Assembly: GCF_000745015.1 (NCBI RefSeq)
Contig: NZ_JQNA01000002.1
Location: forward strand, 1 to 64,000
Source of the DNA: Burkholderia sp. 9120
GTDB lineage: Bacteria > Pseudomonadota > Gammaproteobacteria > Burkholderiales > Burkholderiaceae
Reading direction: 5' to 3'
Length of the DNA: 64,000 bases
Shown here: positions 44,077-53,070 of the stretch, piece by piece
Layout of the letters: each line of letters opens with the position of its first letter
Numbering within the stretch: the first letter of the stretch is position 1
Translations under genes and position numbers: made by a program
Notes under the pieces: generated by a model
Seen by the model: the letters and a program-made list of their open reading frames with translations, nothing else
Databases searched by the model: none
What the model was told of the DNA's origin: nothing

Positions 44077-44478
44077 ATGGCTGCCGCACAAAATATCAAA
44101 ACGCTTTGTCAGAATCACTGGACGCAATGGAAAGCCGACTGCAGCGGCTTTCTGAAAGCCGTCGCCGCCGACCTCGACGTCACGTTGACGGGCGATGCAA
44201 ATAGCATTGTCGACCAGATGGGTCGCTCGCCGTGGCTTCAACTCGGCGCGGATGCGGATAAAGCCGTTGCCTATGCCGGATTGAGTTATCTGGTGGTTGC
44301 CGCATTGAAGGCGACCCATCATGGCCATGTGGCGATTATCATGCCGGGTCAATCCAAACCCTATCCGCTTGCTTACTGGGGCCGCTATGGCGGCATCGGC
44401 CGGCAGAATACCGCGATTAACTTTTCGTGGAACCATGCGGATCTCACGAACGTGCAGTATTACGCCATCAAGCCATGA
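44077..44478 (+). CDS. Tae1/Tse1-like type VI secretion peptidoglycan amidase effector
   Basis: 133 aa, no signal peptide. NlpC/P60-type papain-like core: DCSGFLKAVAADL places the nucleophile Cys at residue 22, and HGHVAIIMPG places the His at residue 84. The Cys-His spacing, the LVVAALKATHHGHVAII block and the Gly-rich WGRYGGIGRQNTAINFSW segment match my memory of Pseudomonas Tse1 (Tae1), a gamma-D-Glu-mDAP amidase delivered into rival periplasms. It overlaps the next gene by ATGA. No VgrG, Hcp or Tss gene is in the window, so delivery must rely on a remote secretion system. Confidence 0.8.
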   Translation: MAAAQNIKTLCQNHWTQWKADCSGFLKAVAADLDVTLTGDANSIVDQMGRSPWLQLGADADKAVAYAGLSYLVVAALKATHHGHVAIIMPGQSKPYPLAYWGRYGGIGRQNTAINFSWNHADLTNVQYYAIKP

Positions 44479-44933
44479 AACAGCATTTCGTCAAGCAGGT
44501 AGCGATTATCGTCGCCGGTCTGGTGGTGGCCGCACCGGTTGCGTTCGCGCAGACGTGTCATTACAGCGAAGTCGATCCCGGCAAGGGGAAGGTTAGCGCC
44601 GGCGAGTTGTCGATCGATCTCGGGCAAAGCGACGGCTCGGATAACCCGACCGCGTGGCTGGGGCCGGTCACCGTCACGCATGCGAGCGGCGAAGCGTGTT
44701 CGGTGGATCCGAACGTGAGCATCGTCGAACGTCCGCTGTACACGAACGGCAAGCAGCTGCTCGTTTCCGCGTACTCGGGTAGCGAACAGAACGTCTATGC
44801 GATCGATGCGGCGACCTGCAAGGTGCGGTGGAAGAGCGAGTCGTTTTCGGGGCGCGTGAAGCTGACGGGGAATCGGTTGCAGTTGGGTAAGCGCAGCGTG
44901 AAGCTGGGGGAAGATTGCACGCCGGTGCGGTGA
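44475..44933 (+). CDS. Candidate periplasmic immunity protein for the Tae1-like effector
   Basis: 152 aa. Sec signal peptide (KQVAIIVAGLVVAAPVAFAQ, cleavage after AFA) and four Cys in the mature part (TCHYS, EACSV, ATCKV, EDCTP), enough for two disulfides in the periplasm. Mature sequence looks all-beta. The start overlaps the effector stop by ATGA, the classic toxin-immunity arrangement. I do not recognise the family by sequence; the immunity role is inferred from position, export and size. Confidence 0.65.
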   Translation: MKQHFVKQVAIIVAGLVVAAPVAFAQTCHYSEVDPGKGKVSAGELSIDLGQSDGSDNPTAWLGPVTVTHASGEACSVDPNVSIVERPLYTNGKQLLVSAYSGSEQNVYAIDAATCKVRWKSESFSGRVKLTGNRLQLGKRSVKLGEDCTPVR

Positions 44934-45004
44934 GTTTTAAGGGGGGAGCGGTGGGGCGTGATTGTGATTCGCGATCCACAAACCGCCCCGTCACGACCCG
45001 CCCC

Positions 45005-45942
45005 TCACGGCGTCCCCAAAACGCGCCCATTCACCTTCTGCCCATACATCGACAGCGGCGAGTCGTGGAATTTCGCGCGCGTTGCCGCCACCGATCCCAC
45101 AAAGCGCGGATCCTGCGGCCGCTCATGACTGTCCATGAACGTCGCCGCGTCCCACGCTTCCTGATCCGTCAGCGTTCCTCCGAGTCCCAGCGGCATATTC
45201 GCCTTGATGAAACCCGCGGCGTTCTGAATGTCGCCCATGCCCGCGCCCCAGTTGAACGAATGCGCGCCCCACAGCGGCGGGAAAACCGTCGCGCCGCCGC
45301 TGGATTGCCCCTGGCCGTCCGCGCCGTGACACAGCGCGCAGTGCTGCGCGTAGATCGCACCGCCTCTCGCGTAGTCCGCTTTCTGCGCGGGCGCGGGCAG
45401 TTTCGGATAGCCTTGCCCCGCCAACTTCGTACCGACAGGCGCGCCTTTCGCGAGCCAGTACGCGTAGCTTTCGAGCGCCACGAGAATCGGGTCGCCGAGC
45501 GGCGGCGCCTTGCCGTTCATGCTGTACTGAAAGCAGCCCTGCATGCGTTCGGCAAACGAGTTCACACGATTGTTCTTGGCGCGGTAGGCCGGATACAACG
45601 GATACGCGCCCCACAGCGGACTGGAATCCGCCTTGCGTCCCGCATCCAGATGGCAGCTCGCGCAATTGAGCGTATTGCCGACGTACTTGCCGGCGAACTG
45701 CGTCGTATGGGTAAAAATCTGTTCGCCGAGTTTGACGGATTGGCCGAAGCCATCCGTCGGCAGGGTGGATTCGGCGGGGGCGTGAACGGTTTTTTCGCGG
45801 GCGATGCAGCCGCGCTCACTGACGGTGCCGACGCAACGGCAGGCGCACTCCCGTCAGCAAACGCCACGCTCGAAGCCACACTCAACACCGCGCTCGACGC
45901 ACCCATCAGCGCCATGCGAACCAGGCTGTTTCGATCGATCAT
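45005..45942 (-). pseudogene. tsdA: TsdA-like dihaem thiosulfate dehydrogenase, frameshifted
   Basis: The signal peptide ORF starts at 45942 (MIDRNSLVRMALMGASSAV ... SVAFA). The frame is then lost at a run of six A (minus strand; 45790-45795). One frame over, sequence continues TVHAPAESTLPTDGFGQSV to the stop at 45005. One extra A restores about 312 aa. Haem sites CASCH and CALCH are present. NTLNCASCHLDAG, YPAYRAKNNRVNSFAERMQG and CFQYSMNGKAPPLGDP are TsdA signatures. A Cys lies 39 residues after the first CxxCH His, which I take as the family's haem-ligating Cys. Coupled to the TsdB-like gene upstream. The lesion may be genuine or a sequencing error. Confidence 0.8.
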
Positions 45943-46655
45943 GGCTTGCTCCCATTTGCCGACTTGCCCGCGCCGGTCACACCCACGCTCACGCCGGCAT
46001 AGTAGTCGGCCACCGCCGTGATATCCGCGTCGGACAGTTTGCTCGCGACCACGGGCATCAGCGCCATCGGTCCAGGCGGACGCTTGCCGTCCTTCCAGTT
46101 ATGCAATTGACTTGCGATATAAGCAGCCGGCTGCCCGGCCAACGGCGGAAACGTCGGGGCCACGCCGATGCCGCCCGGTCCATGGCATTGCACACACGCG
46201 GGCAGTGTCTGATCCCAGCGTCCGCGCGTGGCGATCCATGCACCGACATCGGCCGGCGTAACGGAAGCGCTGTCAGACGCTTTGATTCCGGCAGGCGCGG
46301 GCAAGCCGGCGAAGTAACTCGCGACCGCCGAGCGTTCGCTCGCGGTCAACAGCTTGGCCATGGGTTGCATGATCGGGTTCGGACGGGTGCCTTCGGCGAA
46401 GGCCGTCAACTGGGTCGACAGATAAGCGGCGCTCAGGCCGGCGAGTCGCGGGAAACCTGCCGCCGCGTTGCCTTCGCCTTTCGCACCGTGGCAGCCGATA
46501 CAGGCCGCGACACCTTGTGCGGTGCCATGAGTGGCAATGTTTTGCCCAGCGCTAGCCTCGGTCGCCTGAGCCGCGGGCATGACCGATAACGTCGATGCCA
46601 CGCTCACGGCCAGCATCGCGCAGGCACGCCGTAAATGGATGATGGAATCGTCCAC
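45939..46655 (-). CDS. Dihaem cytochrome c (c4/TsdB-like)
   Basis: 238 aa from GTG 46655, with AGGAG five bases upstream; the overlapping ATG at 46657 is in another frame. Signal peptide ends near AAQA. Two haem sites, CIGCH (about 53) and CVQCH (about 152), each with distal Met candidates (NPIMQPMAK, GPMALMP): the duplicated cytochrome c4 layout. ATGA overlap with the TsdA-like gene makes it the probable electron acceptor (TsdB role) for thiosulfate oxidation or tetrathionate turnover. Confidence 0.88.
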   Translation of the reverse strand: MDDSIIHLRRACAMLAVSVASTLSVMPAAQATEASAGQNIATHGTAQGVAACIGCHGAKGEGNAAAGFPRLAGLSAAYLSTQLTAFAEGTRPNPIMQPMAKLLTASERSAVASYFAGLPAPAGIKASDSASVTPADVGAWIATRGRWDQTLPACVQCHGPGGIGVAPTFPPLAGQPAAYIASQLHNWKDGKRPPGPMALMPVVASKLSDADITAVADYYAGVSVGVTGAGKSANGSKP

Positions 46656-46781
46656 ATCGTCTCCTACGATTTGTCGTTTTATGTTCTTACGCAGGCTTCT
46701 GCCACTTCCGCCGCTTGCACCGCTTCTGCCTGGTACGCGGACAACGTTCGCCTGTGGGGACGCCGTGCTCGCGAAAGCGCT

Positions 46782-47855
46782 TCATTCTGCGCTCGAAGGA
46801 TCGGCGGCGCTCGACTTCGAAGCCGCTTCATCATACTTCCCGAAGCCATAGCGCTGGAAGATATCGAACGCCTCGGGCGAGCGCAGAAACGCCAGCCACT
46901 GACGCGCCGCTTGCGGATGCGCCGCACCCTGAACCACGGCGCCGGCATAGATGGCCGTCGTGTTCTCGGCGGCCGGAATATCCACATGCTCCAGCGGATG
47001 CCCGATCTGCTCCTGGAACAGCGCTTCCGATTTCCACACCACGCCGGCATCCGCACGACCCTGCATCAGAAACAGCGCGGTTTCGCGATGATGAATATGC
47101 GTCAGCTCAGTCGACCCCGCCCGCACCTTGTCGCCGTACACGGTAGTCGCCAGCGCCTCGCCACCGGCCTTGACCAGCGACGCATTGATCTGCCGCGTCA
47201 CGCCTTCGAACTCGGGGTTCGGCATGGCGAGACGCAAGCCGGGTTTCCCCAGATCATTGAGCGAGCTCACGTGTTGCGGGTTGCCTTGACGAACCATGAT
47301 CGTCAACTGATTGGTCACGTACGGTACGGCGGGTCCGGTGAGCGTGCCGTCCGCGATCAGCGCCTTGACCTTCGCGAGCCCGGCGAAGTAGGCGTCGGGC
47401 TTGACCGTCCACGTCATATTGCCGACGGTGATCGTGCCGCCGGCCTTGATCTGCTTGACCAGCAGGCCGGGCGGAATCGTTTCCCAGTAGATGCGTCCGC
47501 GAAACTCGGGGTGATCCTGCTCGAAGCGGGCCACCAGCGGCGCCATCGCAAAGAAGTAGTTGCCGCCGACGAACAGCACCAGCTTCGGCGCCGTGAGGTC
47601 GCCGTGAAAATCGGCCAGCACGTCGACCTGCGGGACCGTGAATTCCATGCCGCGATTCACGGCGTCGTTGTTCGCACCGTGCTGCCAGGGCGGGAAGAGG
47701 TTCGGGTTCGAAGCAGGGCCTGGGCTCGCGTCTGGGCCTGGCGTAGCAGTCGCTGAAAACGCGCCAGTTGCCACGCAACACAACGAGACCGCCAACGTCA
47801 TCCGCACGAACCGTCGAAAGCCCTGCGACGCGCTGAGCGCGTAACTAAACGGCAT
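46782..47855 (-). CDS. ModA-like periplasmic substrate-binding protein, orphan
   Basis: 357 aa. Signal peptide (MTLAVSLCCVATGAFSA). Binding-protein fold type II from about residue 88: LVLFVGGNYFFAMAPLVARFEQDHP, NQLTIMVRQGNPQHVSSLNDL, QGRADAGVVWKSEAL and WLAFLRSPEAFDIFQRYGFG, which is the ModA/SBP_bac_11 pattern. No permease or ATPase is adjacent, so it may sense or deliver an oxyanion. Nine bases after the DsrE-like gene, same operon. Confidence 0.85.
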   Translation of the reverse strand: MPFSYALSASQGFRRFVRMTLAVSLCCVATGAFSATATPGPDASPGPASNPNLFPPWQHGANNDAVNRGMEFTVPQVDVLADFHGDLTAPKLVLFVGGNYFFAMAPLVARFEQDHPEFRGRIYWETIPPGLLVKQIKAGGTITVGNMTWTVKPDAYFAGLAKVKALIADGTLTGPAVPYVTNQLTIMVRQGNPQHVSSLNDLGKPGLRLAMPNPEFEGVTRQINASLVKAGGEALATTVYGDKVRAGSTELTHIHHRETALFLMQGRADAGVVWKSEALFQEQIGHPLEHVDIPAAENTTAIYAGAVVQGAAHPQAARQWLAFLRSPEAFDIFQRYGFGKYDEAASKSSAADPSSAE

Positions 47856-47864
47856 GACGACCCC

Positions 47865-48656
47865 CTACGCGATGTAGTGAAACCCGGCCTGCTGAAGTTC
47901 GACCAGCGTGGCCACCGCGCCTGGTGTGACGACCGCGCCTGGAATCACGTGGTTGGTCAGATCGGCCGCGAGCGCGTCGAGCGGCAGTTTGTCCGGATTC
48001 ACGTTGGCGGCGTTCAGCCGGTCGGCCAGTTCCCAGATCGCGTTGTGGCACGACAGGAACACGACGCCGCGTTGCTGCAGCGCGGGAATGCAGTTTTCAT
48101 GCGACGAAAACGCGCCGTCGGGGCTCTGATGATCCAGCGTGCCGCTGGCGGCGGCTGCCTTGTTGTCGAGTAACGAATTGGACGCGAACTTGCCGCCGCT
48201 CATTTTGGCGAGATCGTACTTGTCCCAGGCGAGCTGATCGAACAGCGCAAGATGCGCGGAACCGTGCGTGGCCGATACGGCCAGAAAATCCGGATGCCTG
48301 AACGACCAGATCTGCGCGTTCAACGAATTGCGCATCAGGTTGAGCCACGGGCCGGCAATGTCGGTGTTGTCCCACGCCTGTTTCGGACCGGCGCGATAGC
48401 CGATCACTTCCGTTAGCGCCGCGTGATCCCACTGATCCGGGTGGTCGAGAATCATCGGCACCGTTTTGAAGTCGCGGCGCCGTGGCGCGGCGGCGAGGCG
48501 CCGGGTCAGCTCGGTGAGGTTGGCGGCGCCGTCGGGCAGCAGCGACGCGGCGCCGGCCGCGAGCGCCTGCGATGAGCCGCCCGCGCTCACGATCGCCGTG
48601 CCGGCAGCGACGGCGAAGGTCTTCAATGCATTGCGGCGGGTAGTGTTGTTAGTCAT
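47865..48656 (-). CDS. Tat-exported DsrE-like protein
   Basis: 263 aa. Twin-arginine leader TTRRNALKTFAVAAGTA. The mature C-terminal part has GVVFLSCHNAIWELADRL, then VIPGAVVTPGAVATLVELQQ and AGFHYIA, the DsrE/DsrF-fold pattern with a conserved Cys in FLSCHNA. DsrE proteins carry sulfane sulfur, which fits the TsdA/TsdB genes downstream. Leads the four-gene minus-strand cluster. Role as a periplasmic sulfur handler is inference. Confidence 0.75.
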   Translation of the reverse strand: MTNNTTRRNALKTFAVAAGTAIVSAGGSSQALAAGAASLLPDGAANLTELTRRLAAAPRRRDFKTVPMILDHPDQWDHAALTEVIGYRAGPKQAWDNTDIAGPWLNLMRNSLNAQIWSFRHPDFLAVSATHGSAHLALFDQLAWDKYDLAKMSGGKFASNSLLDNKAAAASGTLDHQSPDGAFSSHENCIPALQQRGVVFLSCHNAIWELADRLNAANVNPDKLPLDALAADLTNHVIPGAVVTPGAVATLVELQQAGFHYIA

Positions 48657-48851
48657 GGTTATGTCTCCAACCTGTTGTCCGAACCGTTCGCCGTCGTGGT
48701 TGGGGGTCGAGGTGAGTCCTCGCGCCCGACAAGCTGCGGCGTCGTTGTCGCGTGCCTAGTCTAGAGACATCCGTTCCATAAAAACAATCATAAAATCGGA
48801 TGTGAAGTATTGGCGCGTCCGATCGTTCGTTCTGTTTTTCTCAAGACGCTG

Positions 48852-49787
48852 TCAGATTTCTGCCGCGCCGAGCGCGGCTCTCGCACGCGACTCCTCGTCC
48901 CGATCGAACATGCCGATCAGCACGATCAGCGACTCCGCCGCCGTTCGCGTGGGCGATGCCGTAATCAGCACACGACGGCCGACCACGTGCAATTCATGCA
49001 ACGCACCGTCGCTGTCCAGACGCACGAAGCCCTTGGCGCGCAGCAGCTTCGCCGAAAAACTTTGCAGCGCTTCCTTGAGCTTGCTGCGACTCAGGCACGC
49101 GTCGGTGACGAAAGAGAAACTGCTCAGCGCTGCGAGCGTGGGTGTGGGCGAGGCAGCGGCGGACAACGGCGACCCGTCGTGACACCGGGCGGGCACGACC
49201 TGACGGTCGAAGATCAAACCGAGCGGCACCACGCCATGAACCGCCTCGAGCATGACGCGGCTATGCGCTAGCGCTTCGACACGCGTTCTCACGGTCTCGC
49301 GCGACGTCTCATCGAGCAGATCCATCTTGTTCAGCACGAGGGCCGTTGCACCTTCAATCTGCCGTTGCGCGATATCGCCGACATATGGATCGGCAAGCGT
49401 CGCCTCGATGCGCTCGGCATCCACCAGCACGACCACGCCGTCGAGCCGGAACGCCCGATCGAGCAAGCCAATCTGCGCGATGCGAACCGGGTCCGACACG
49501 CCGCTCGCCTCGATGATCAGCAGATCCGGCGGATCGTCGCGCGAGCTGATGGCGAGCAGCGCGTCGACCAGCCGTCCGCCGATCGAACAGCACACGCAAC
49601 CGTTCTCGAGATTGATCACGTCGTCGGTGCGTTCGCGGATCAGCGCGGCGTCGATATTGATCGAACCGAAGTCGTTGACGAGCACCGTGATACGGCGCGT
49701 GCCGGCGTTCGTCAGGACGTGGTTGAGCAGGGTGGTCTTGCCGGCGCCGAGATAGCCGCCGATCACGACGAGCGGAATCGCGCTCAT
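48852..49787 (-). CDS. CobW/COG0523-family metallochaperone GTPase
   Basis: 311 aa from ATG 49787. Walker A GGYLGAGKTTLLNHVL, the metal-binding CxCC in ENGCVCCSIG, DLLIIEASGVSDP, and NKMD guanine specificity. C-terminal CobW_C domain from about residue 205. ATGA overlap with the amidohydrolase gene, so it may load metal (zinc by family precedent) into that enzyme. Confidence 0.92.
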   Translation of the reverse strand: MSAIPLVVIGGYLGAGKTTLLNHVLTNAGTRRITVLVNDFGSINIDAALIRERTDDVINLENGCVCCSIGGRLVDALLAISSRDDPPDLLIIEASGVSDPVRIAQIGLLDRAFRLDGVVVLVDAERIEATLADPYVGDIAQRQIEGATALVLNKMDLLDETSRETVRTRVEALAHSRVMLEAVHGVVPLGLIFDRQVVPARCHDGSPLSAAASPTPTLAALSSFSFVTDACLSRSKLKEALQSFSAKLLRAKGFVRLDSDGALHELHVVGRRVLITASPTRTAAESLIVLIGMFDRDEESRARAALGAAEI

Positions 49788-51442
49788 CCCACCGGCGCCT
49801 GGAAGACGCGGCCGCCGAGCACCGTGCCCCACACTTCGAGGTCTTTGAGTCTTTCCAGTGCGACCTCGGCGGGATCTTCAGCCAGTACCGCGAAGTCCGC
49901 GAATTTGCCGACTTCGATACTGCCCACCAGGTGATCCATCTTCAGCGTGTAAGCGGCGCCCAATGTGATCGCGCGCAATGCATCCGCGATCGGCACGCGC
50001 TCGCTCGCCCCGAGAATGCGGCCCGACGACGTCTCGCGTTGCGCCGCGCACCATGCGGTGAACAACGGATTGAGCGGCGTGATCGGCGCATCGGAATGAA
50101 ACGCGAACGGAATGCCCAGACGTCGCGCGGATTCGGCCGCGTTCATGCGGTTCGCGCGATCGGCGCCCATGGTCTGCGTGTAGTGCGCGTCGCCCCAGTA
50201 ATAAAGGTGATTCGAGAAGAAGTTGATGCACAGGCCGAGGCTCGCCGCACGCCCGAGTTGGCTCGCGTCCGCCATCTGGCAGTGTTGCAGCGTGTGCCGA
50301 TGATCGCGGCGCGGATGGCGTGTCAGAAGCTGCTCGAACGCGTCGAGCACGAGTTCGGTCGCTTCGTTGCCGTTGGTGTGAACATGCAGTTGCAGGCCGG
50401 CTTCATGGAACGGCGTGAACACCTCGACGAACTGGCTCGGCGGAATCAGCCATAAACCGTTGGGCTTGCCGTTCAGATAGCCGGGCCATTTCAGCCGCGC
50501 GGTGAAGCCCTGAATCGATCCGTCGACGATGAATTTGACCGGCCCGAAATGCAGCTTCGGCGTCGCGGTTTTCATGGCGTCGAGCACCCGTTGCGCGCCG
50601 CCTTCGGGACTGCGTTGCGGCGCGAACGCGGGCATGATCCGCACCGGAAAATCCGCCGCCCCGGTGACGTCGCGCAGATTGCGATTGCCGCGTTCGGAGA
50701 AGTCGTTGACCAGATCGGTGGCGGTCGTCACGCCGGCGAGTTGCGCGACGCGGCCGAAATTCCAGATTGCCTCGACGCTCTCGCTCGCGGCGATCGACAA
50801 GCCGCCGCCGATCACCCGATACACGGGGAACATCGCCGCGAACTCCTGCAATTCGCCGGTGGGTTGCCCGCTGCTGTCCTTGTCGATACCGTCGATATCG
50901 GTTTCTTCGTCGATACCCGCGCGTTGCAGCATCAGCGAATTGACGTTCATCAGATGGACGCTCGCATGCAGGATCACGATGGGACGCTCGGCCGACACCG
51001 TGTCGAGTTCGCGTACGGTCAGACGCTGCGTGCCGAAGAAGATCGGATCGAAGCCCCACGCGAGCAGCGGCGCGTCGGCGGACGGCATGTCCGCTTGCGC
51101 TTCGCGCAAACGCTCGATCACCGCGTCCAGCGTTTTCAATCCCGGCCAGCGGCGGCCATCGGGGCCACGGCGGTCGTAGTAGCCGACGTAGACGGCGTCC
51201 CACATCGCGCCTTCCATCAGATGGCAATGCCCTTCCACGAAGCCGGGCATCAGCACCTTGTCGCGGAAGGTGTCGACGACGTCGGCATCGCCCCATTGCT
51301 TCACGTCGTCCGCGTCGCCTACCGACAGAATCTGGCCGTCGCGAATCGCGACGTGGGTGGCGTGGGGCTGCATCGGGTTCATCGTCACGATCTTCTTCGC
51401 GACGAACACCTGAGTCCGGTTTCGGTTATCTGACTGTGTCAT
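49784..51442 (-). CDS. YtcJ-like amidohydrolase (metal-dependent, NfdA type)
   Basis: 552 aa from ATG 51442. Amidohydrolase signature MPGFVEGHCHLMEGAM (HxH-type metal ligands), KFIVDGSIQGFTA, LQLHVHTNGNEAT, TLQHCQMAD and FAFHSDAPITPL supply the other ligands. YtcJ-family members include N-substituted formamide deformylase. In an operon with a sodium symporter and CobW, which suggests uptake and hydrolysis of an amide-type substrate. Confidence 0.9.
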   Translation of the reverse strand: MTQSDNRNRTQVFVAKKIVTMNPMQPHATHVAIRDGQILSVGDADDVKQWGDADVVDTFRDKVLMPGFVEGHCHLMEGAMWDAVYVGYYDRRGPDGRRWPGLKTLDAVIERLREAQADMPSADAPLLAWGFDPIFFGTQRLTVRELDTVSAERPIVILHASVHLMNVNSLMLQRAGIDEETDIDGIDKDSSGQPTGELQEFAAMFPVYRVIGGGLSIAASESVEAIWNFGRVAQLAGVTTATDLVNDFSERGNRNLRDVTGAADFPVRIMPAFAPQRSPEGGAQRVLDAMKTATPKLHFGPVKFIVDGSIQGFTARLKWPGYLNGKPNGLWLIPPSQFVEVFTPFHEAGLQLHVHTNGNEATELVLDAFEQLLTRHPRRDHRHTLQHCQMADASQLGRAASLGLCINFFSNHLYYWGDAHYTQTMGADRANRMNAAESARRLGIPFAFHSDAPITPLNPLFTAWCAAQRETSSGRILGASERVPIADALRAITLGAAYTLKMDHLVGSIEVGKFADFAVLAEDPAEVALERLKDLEVWGTVLGGRVFQAPVG

Positions 51443-51462
51443 GGGCAGGAATAGTGGTTCGG

Positions 51463-52848
51463 TCAGGGCAATGCATGCGCACGGCTCGCTTTCGCGGTGA
51501 GATTCACCGCGGTCAGCACCAGCAGATTCACACCGAGACACAGCAGTCCCAGATTGAAGCCGCCGAGGTCGACCTGCAGCATATACAGAATGACCGCCAG
51601 CACCTGTCCGGTCAACATGCCGCAAGCAATCGCGGCGGGCCGCACGCGCAGGCCGAACAGAATGATGATCACGCCCGGAAAGAACTGTGTGACGCCGTAG
51701 TAGGTGGTGTTGATCAGCGTGAGCATCAGATTCGGCGTGAGCAGCGTCATCACGATCGACACCAGCAGATACAGCACGATTACCACTTTCGCGCTTTTCT
51801 TCTGACGCGACTCGGGCATGCCGGGCAGCAGATTGCGCGTGACGATCGGACCGATCGCCAGACAGATGCCGGCCAGTACCAGCAACCCGGACAACGACGC
51901 GCCCGCGGCGACGAGCCCGAGCAGCCAGCCGGGCAGCAGACGGATCGCGGCGGCGAAGAACGCTTCGTTCGGCGACGCCAGTTGCAGGTTCTGGCTGATC
52001 GCATAGTAAGAGGCGACCACGAGGAACGGATACATCAGCATGTAGAGCGGCATGGCGACTTGCGTGCGGCGGATCGTGTTCGCGCTCTTCGCGGTGAAGA
52101 AGTTTTGCACCGCGAACGGCATCACGTAAAAGCCGAGCGACTGGAACAGCATGGTGCTCATGGAGAAGGTGAGCTGATGCGAGTTCATCCGGTTGCTCAC
52201 ATGCAGACTGGCTGCATGGAAGACGTCGGTCACGCCGGTTTCCATGGCCACCGCGACACCGGTCACGACGATCGCGGCGACCATCAGAATGTCTTTCAGC
52301 ACGGCGATGTAGGCCGATGCGCGCACGCCGGCAATCGCGATATAGGTGAACGCGAGCAGCGCGGCGAACAGGATCAGATACAGCGGTTTGAAGTGCCAGC
52401 CGAGACCGTTCAACGCGGCGACGAGTCCGGTGAATTGCAACTCGCCCCATGGCAGCAGAAACACGATCGCCGAGGCGGCCACGATCAACTCCAGCGGACG
52501 GCTCTGAAAATGGCCCTTGAACAGATCGGGCAGCGTGATCGCGTTATAGCGTTTGCCCGCTTGCCAGATTTTCGGGCCGATGAAATAGCCGACTGGATAG
52601 GCCAGCAGAATGTAGCCGAGAAACCAGACGCCGTAGGTCGGTCCTTTCGCATAGATGCCGCCCGGAAAGCCGACCATCGTGCCGATGCTGTAGATCTCGC
52701 CGGCAGCCAGGAAGAACACCAGGTAAGCGCCGAACTGCCGCGACGCCACGAAGAAGTCATGCATGCTTTGCGGGCCGCGTCCCTGATTGGAACGGATCGC
52801 AAGATACAGCGAGAAAGCGATGAAACCGAGGAATACGGCGGTGGCCAT
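51463..52848 (-). CDS. Sodium:solute symporter (SSS family)
   Basis: 461 aa, about 13 membrane helices. MHDFFVASRQFGAYLVFFLA, YSIGTMVGFPGGIYAKGPTY and the later LSGLLVLAGICLAIGPIV are SSS features. Preceded twelve bases upstream by the DUF3311 subunit that typically accompanies this SSS subgroup, and followed by the amidohydrolase. Confidence 0.92.
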   Translation of the reverse strand: MATAVFLGFIAFSLYLAIRSNQGRGPQSMHDFFVASRQFGAYLVFFLAAGEIYSIGTMVGFPGGIYAKGPTYGVWFLGYILLAYPVGYFIGPKIWQAGKRYNAITLPDLFKGHFQSRPLELIVAASAIVFLLPWGELQFTGLVAALNGLGWHFKPLYLILFAALLAFTYIAIAGVRASAYIAVLKDILMVAAIVVTGVAVAMETGVTDVFHAASLHVSNRMNSHQLTFSMSTMLFQSLGFYVMPFAVQNFFTAKSANTIRRTQVAMPLYMLMYPFLVVASYYAISQNLQLASPNEAFFAAAIRLLPGWLLGLVAAGASLSGLLVLAGICLAIGPIVTRNLLPGMPESRQKKSAKVVIVLYLLVSIVMTLLTPNLMLTLINTTYYGVTQFFPGVIIILFGLRVRPAAIACGMLTGQVLAVILYMLQVDLGGFNLGLLCLGVNLLVLTAVNLTAKASRAHALP

Positions 52849-52860
52849 CCGGACACTCCT

Positions 52861-53070
52861 TTAGCGGTTTTGCGGGTGGGACTCGTCGTGATGGCTGTCG
52901 AACACGCGCCAGCAGATCATCAGGCAGCCGGAAGTGAGAATGAACCACGCGAAGATCCACGCGTAGATGAACGGCACGCCGAACACGAAGCGGTCGACGG
53001 AAGCCACCCACGGCAGCAGGCCGATCACGCCCAGATACGGAATGCCGAGTCCGATAAAGAATTTGAGCAC
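52861..53070 (-). CDS. DUF3311-like small membrane protein, symporter partner
   Basis: 69 aa. Two helices (MLKFFIGLGIPYLGVIGLLPW and VPFIYAWIFAWFILTSGCLMI) and a short charged tail. Size and position directly before an SSS symporter fit the DUF3311 accessory subunit. First gene of the four-gene operon. Confidence 0.82.
   Translation of the reverse strand: MLKFFIGLGIPYLGVIGLLPWVASVDRFVFGVPFIYAWIFAWFILTSGCLMICWRVFDSHHDESHPQNR

Noticed and set aside
44915..46021. Plus-strand ORF of 368 codons over the cytochrome genes
   Set aside because: Shadow of tsdA/tsdB; the minus strand shows CxxCH haem motifs and signal peptides.
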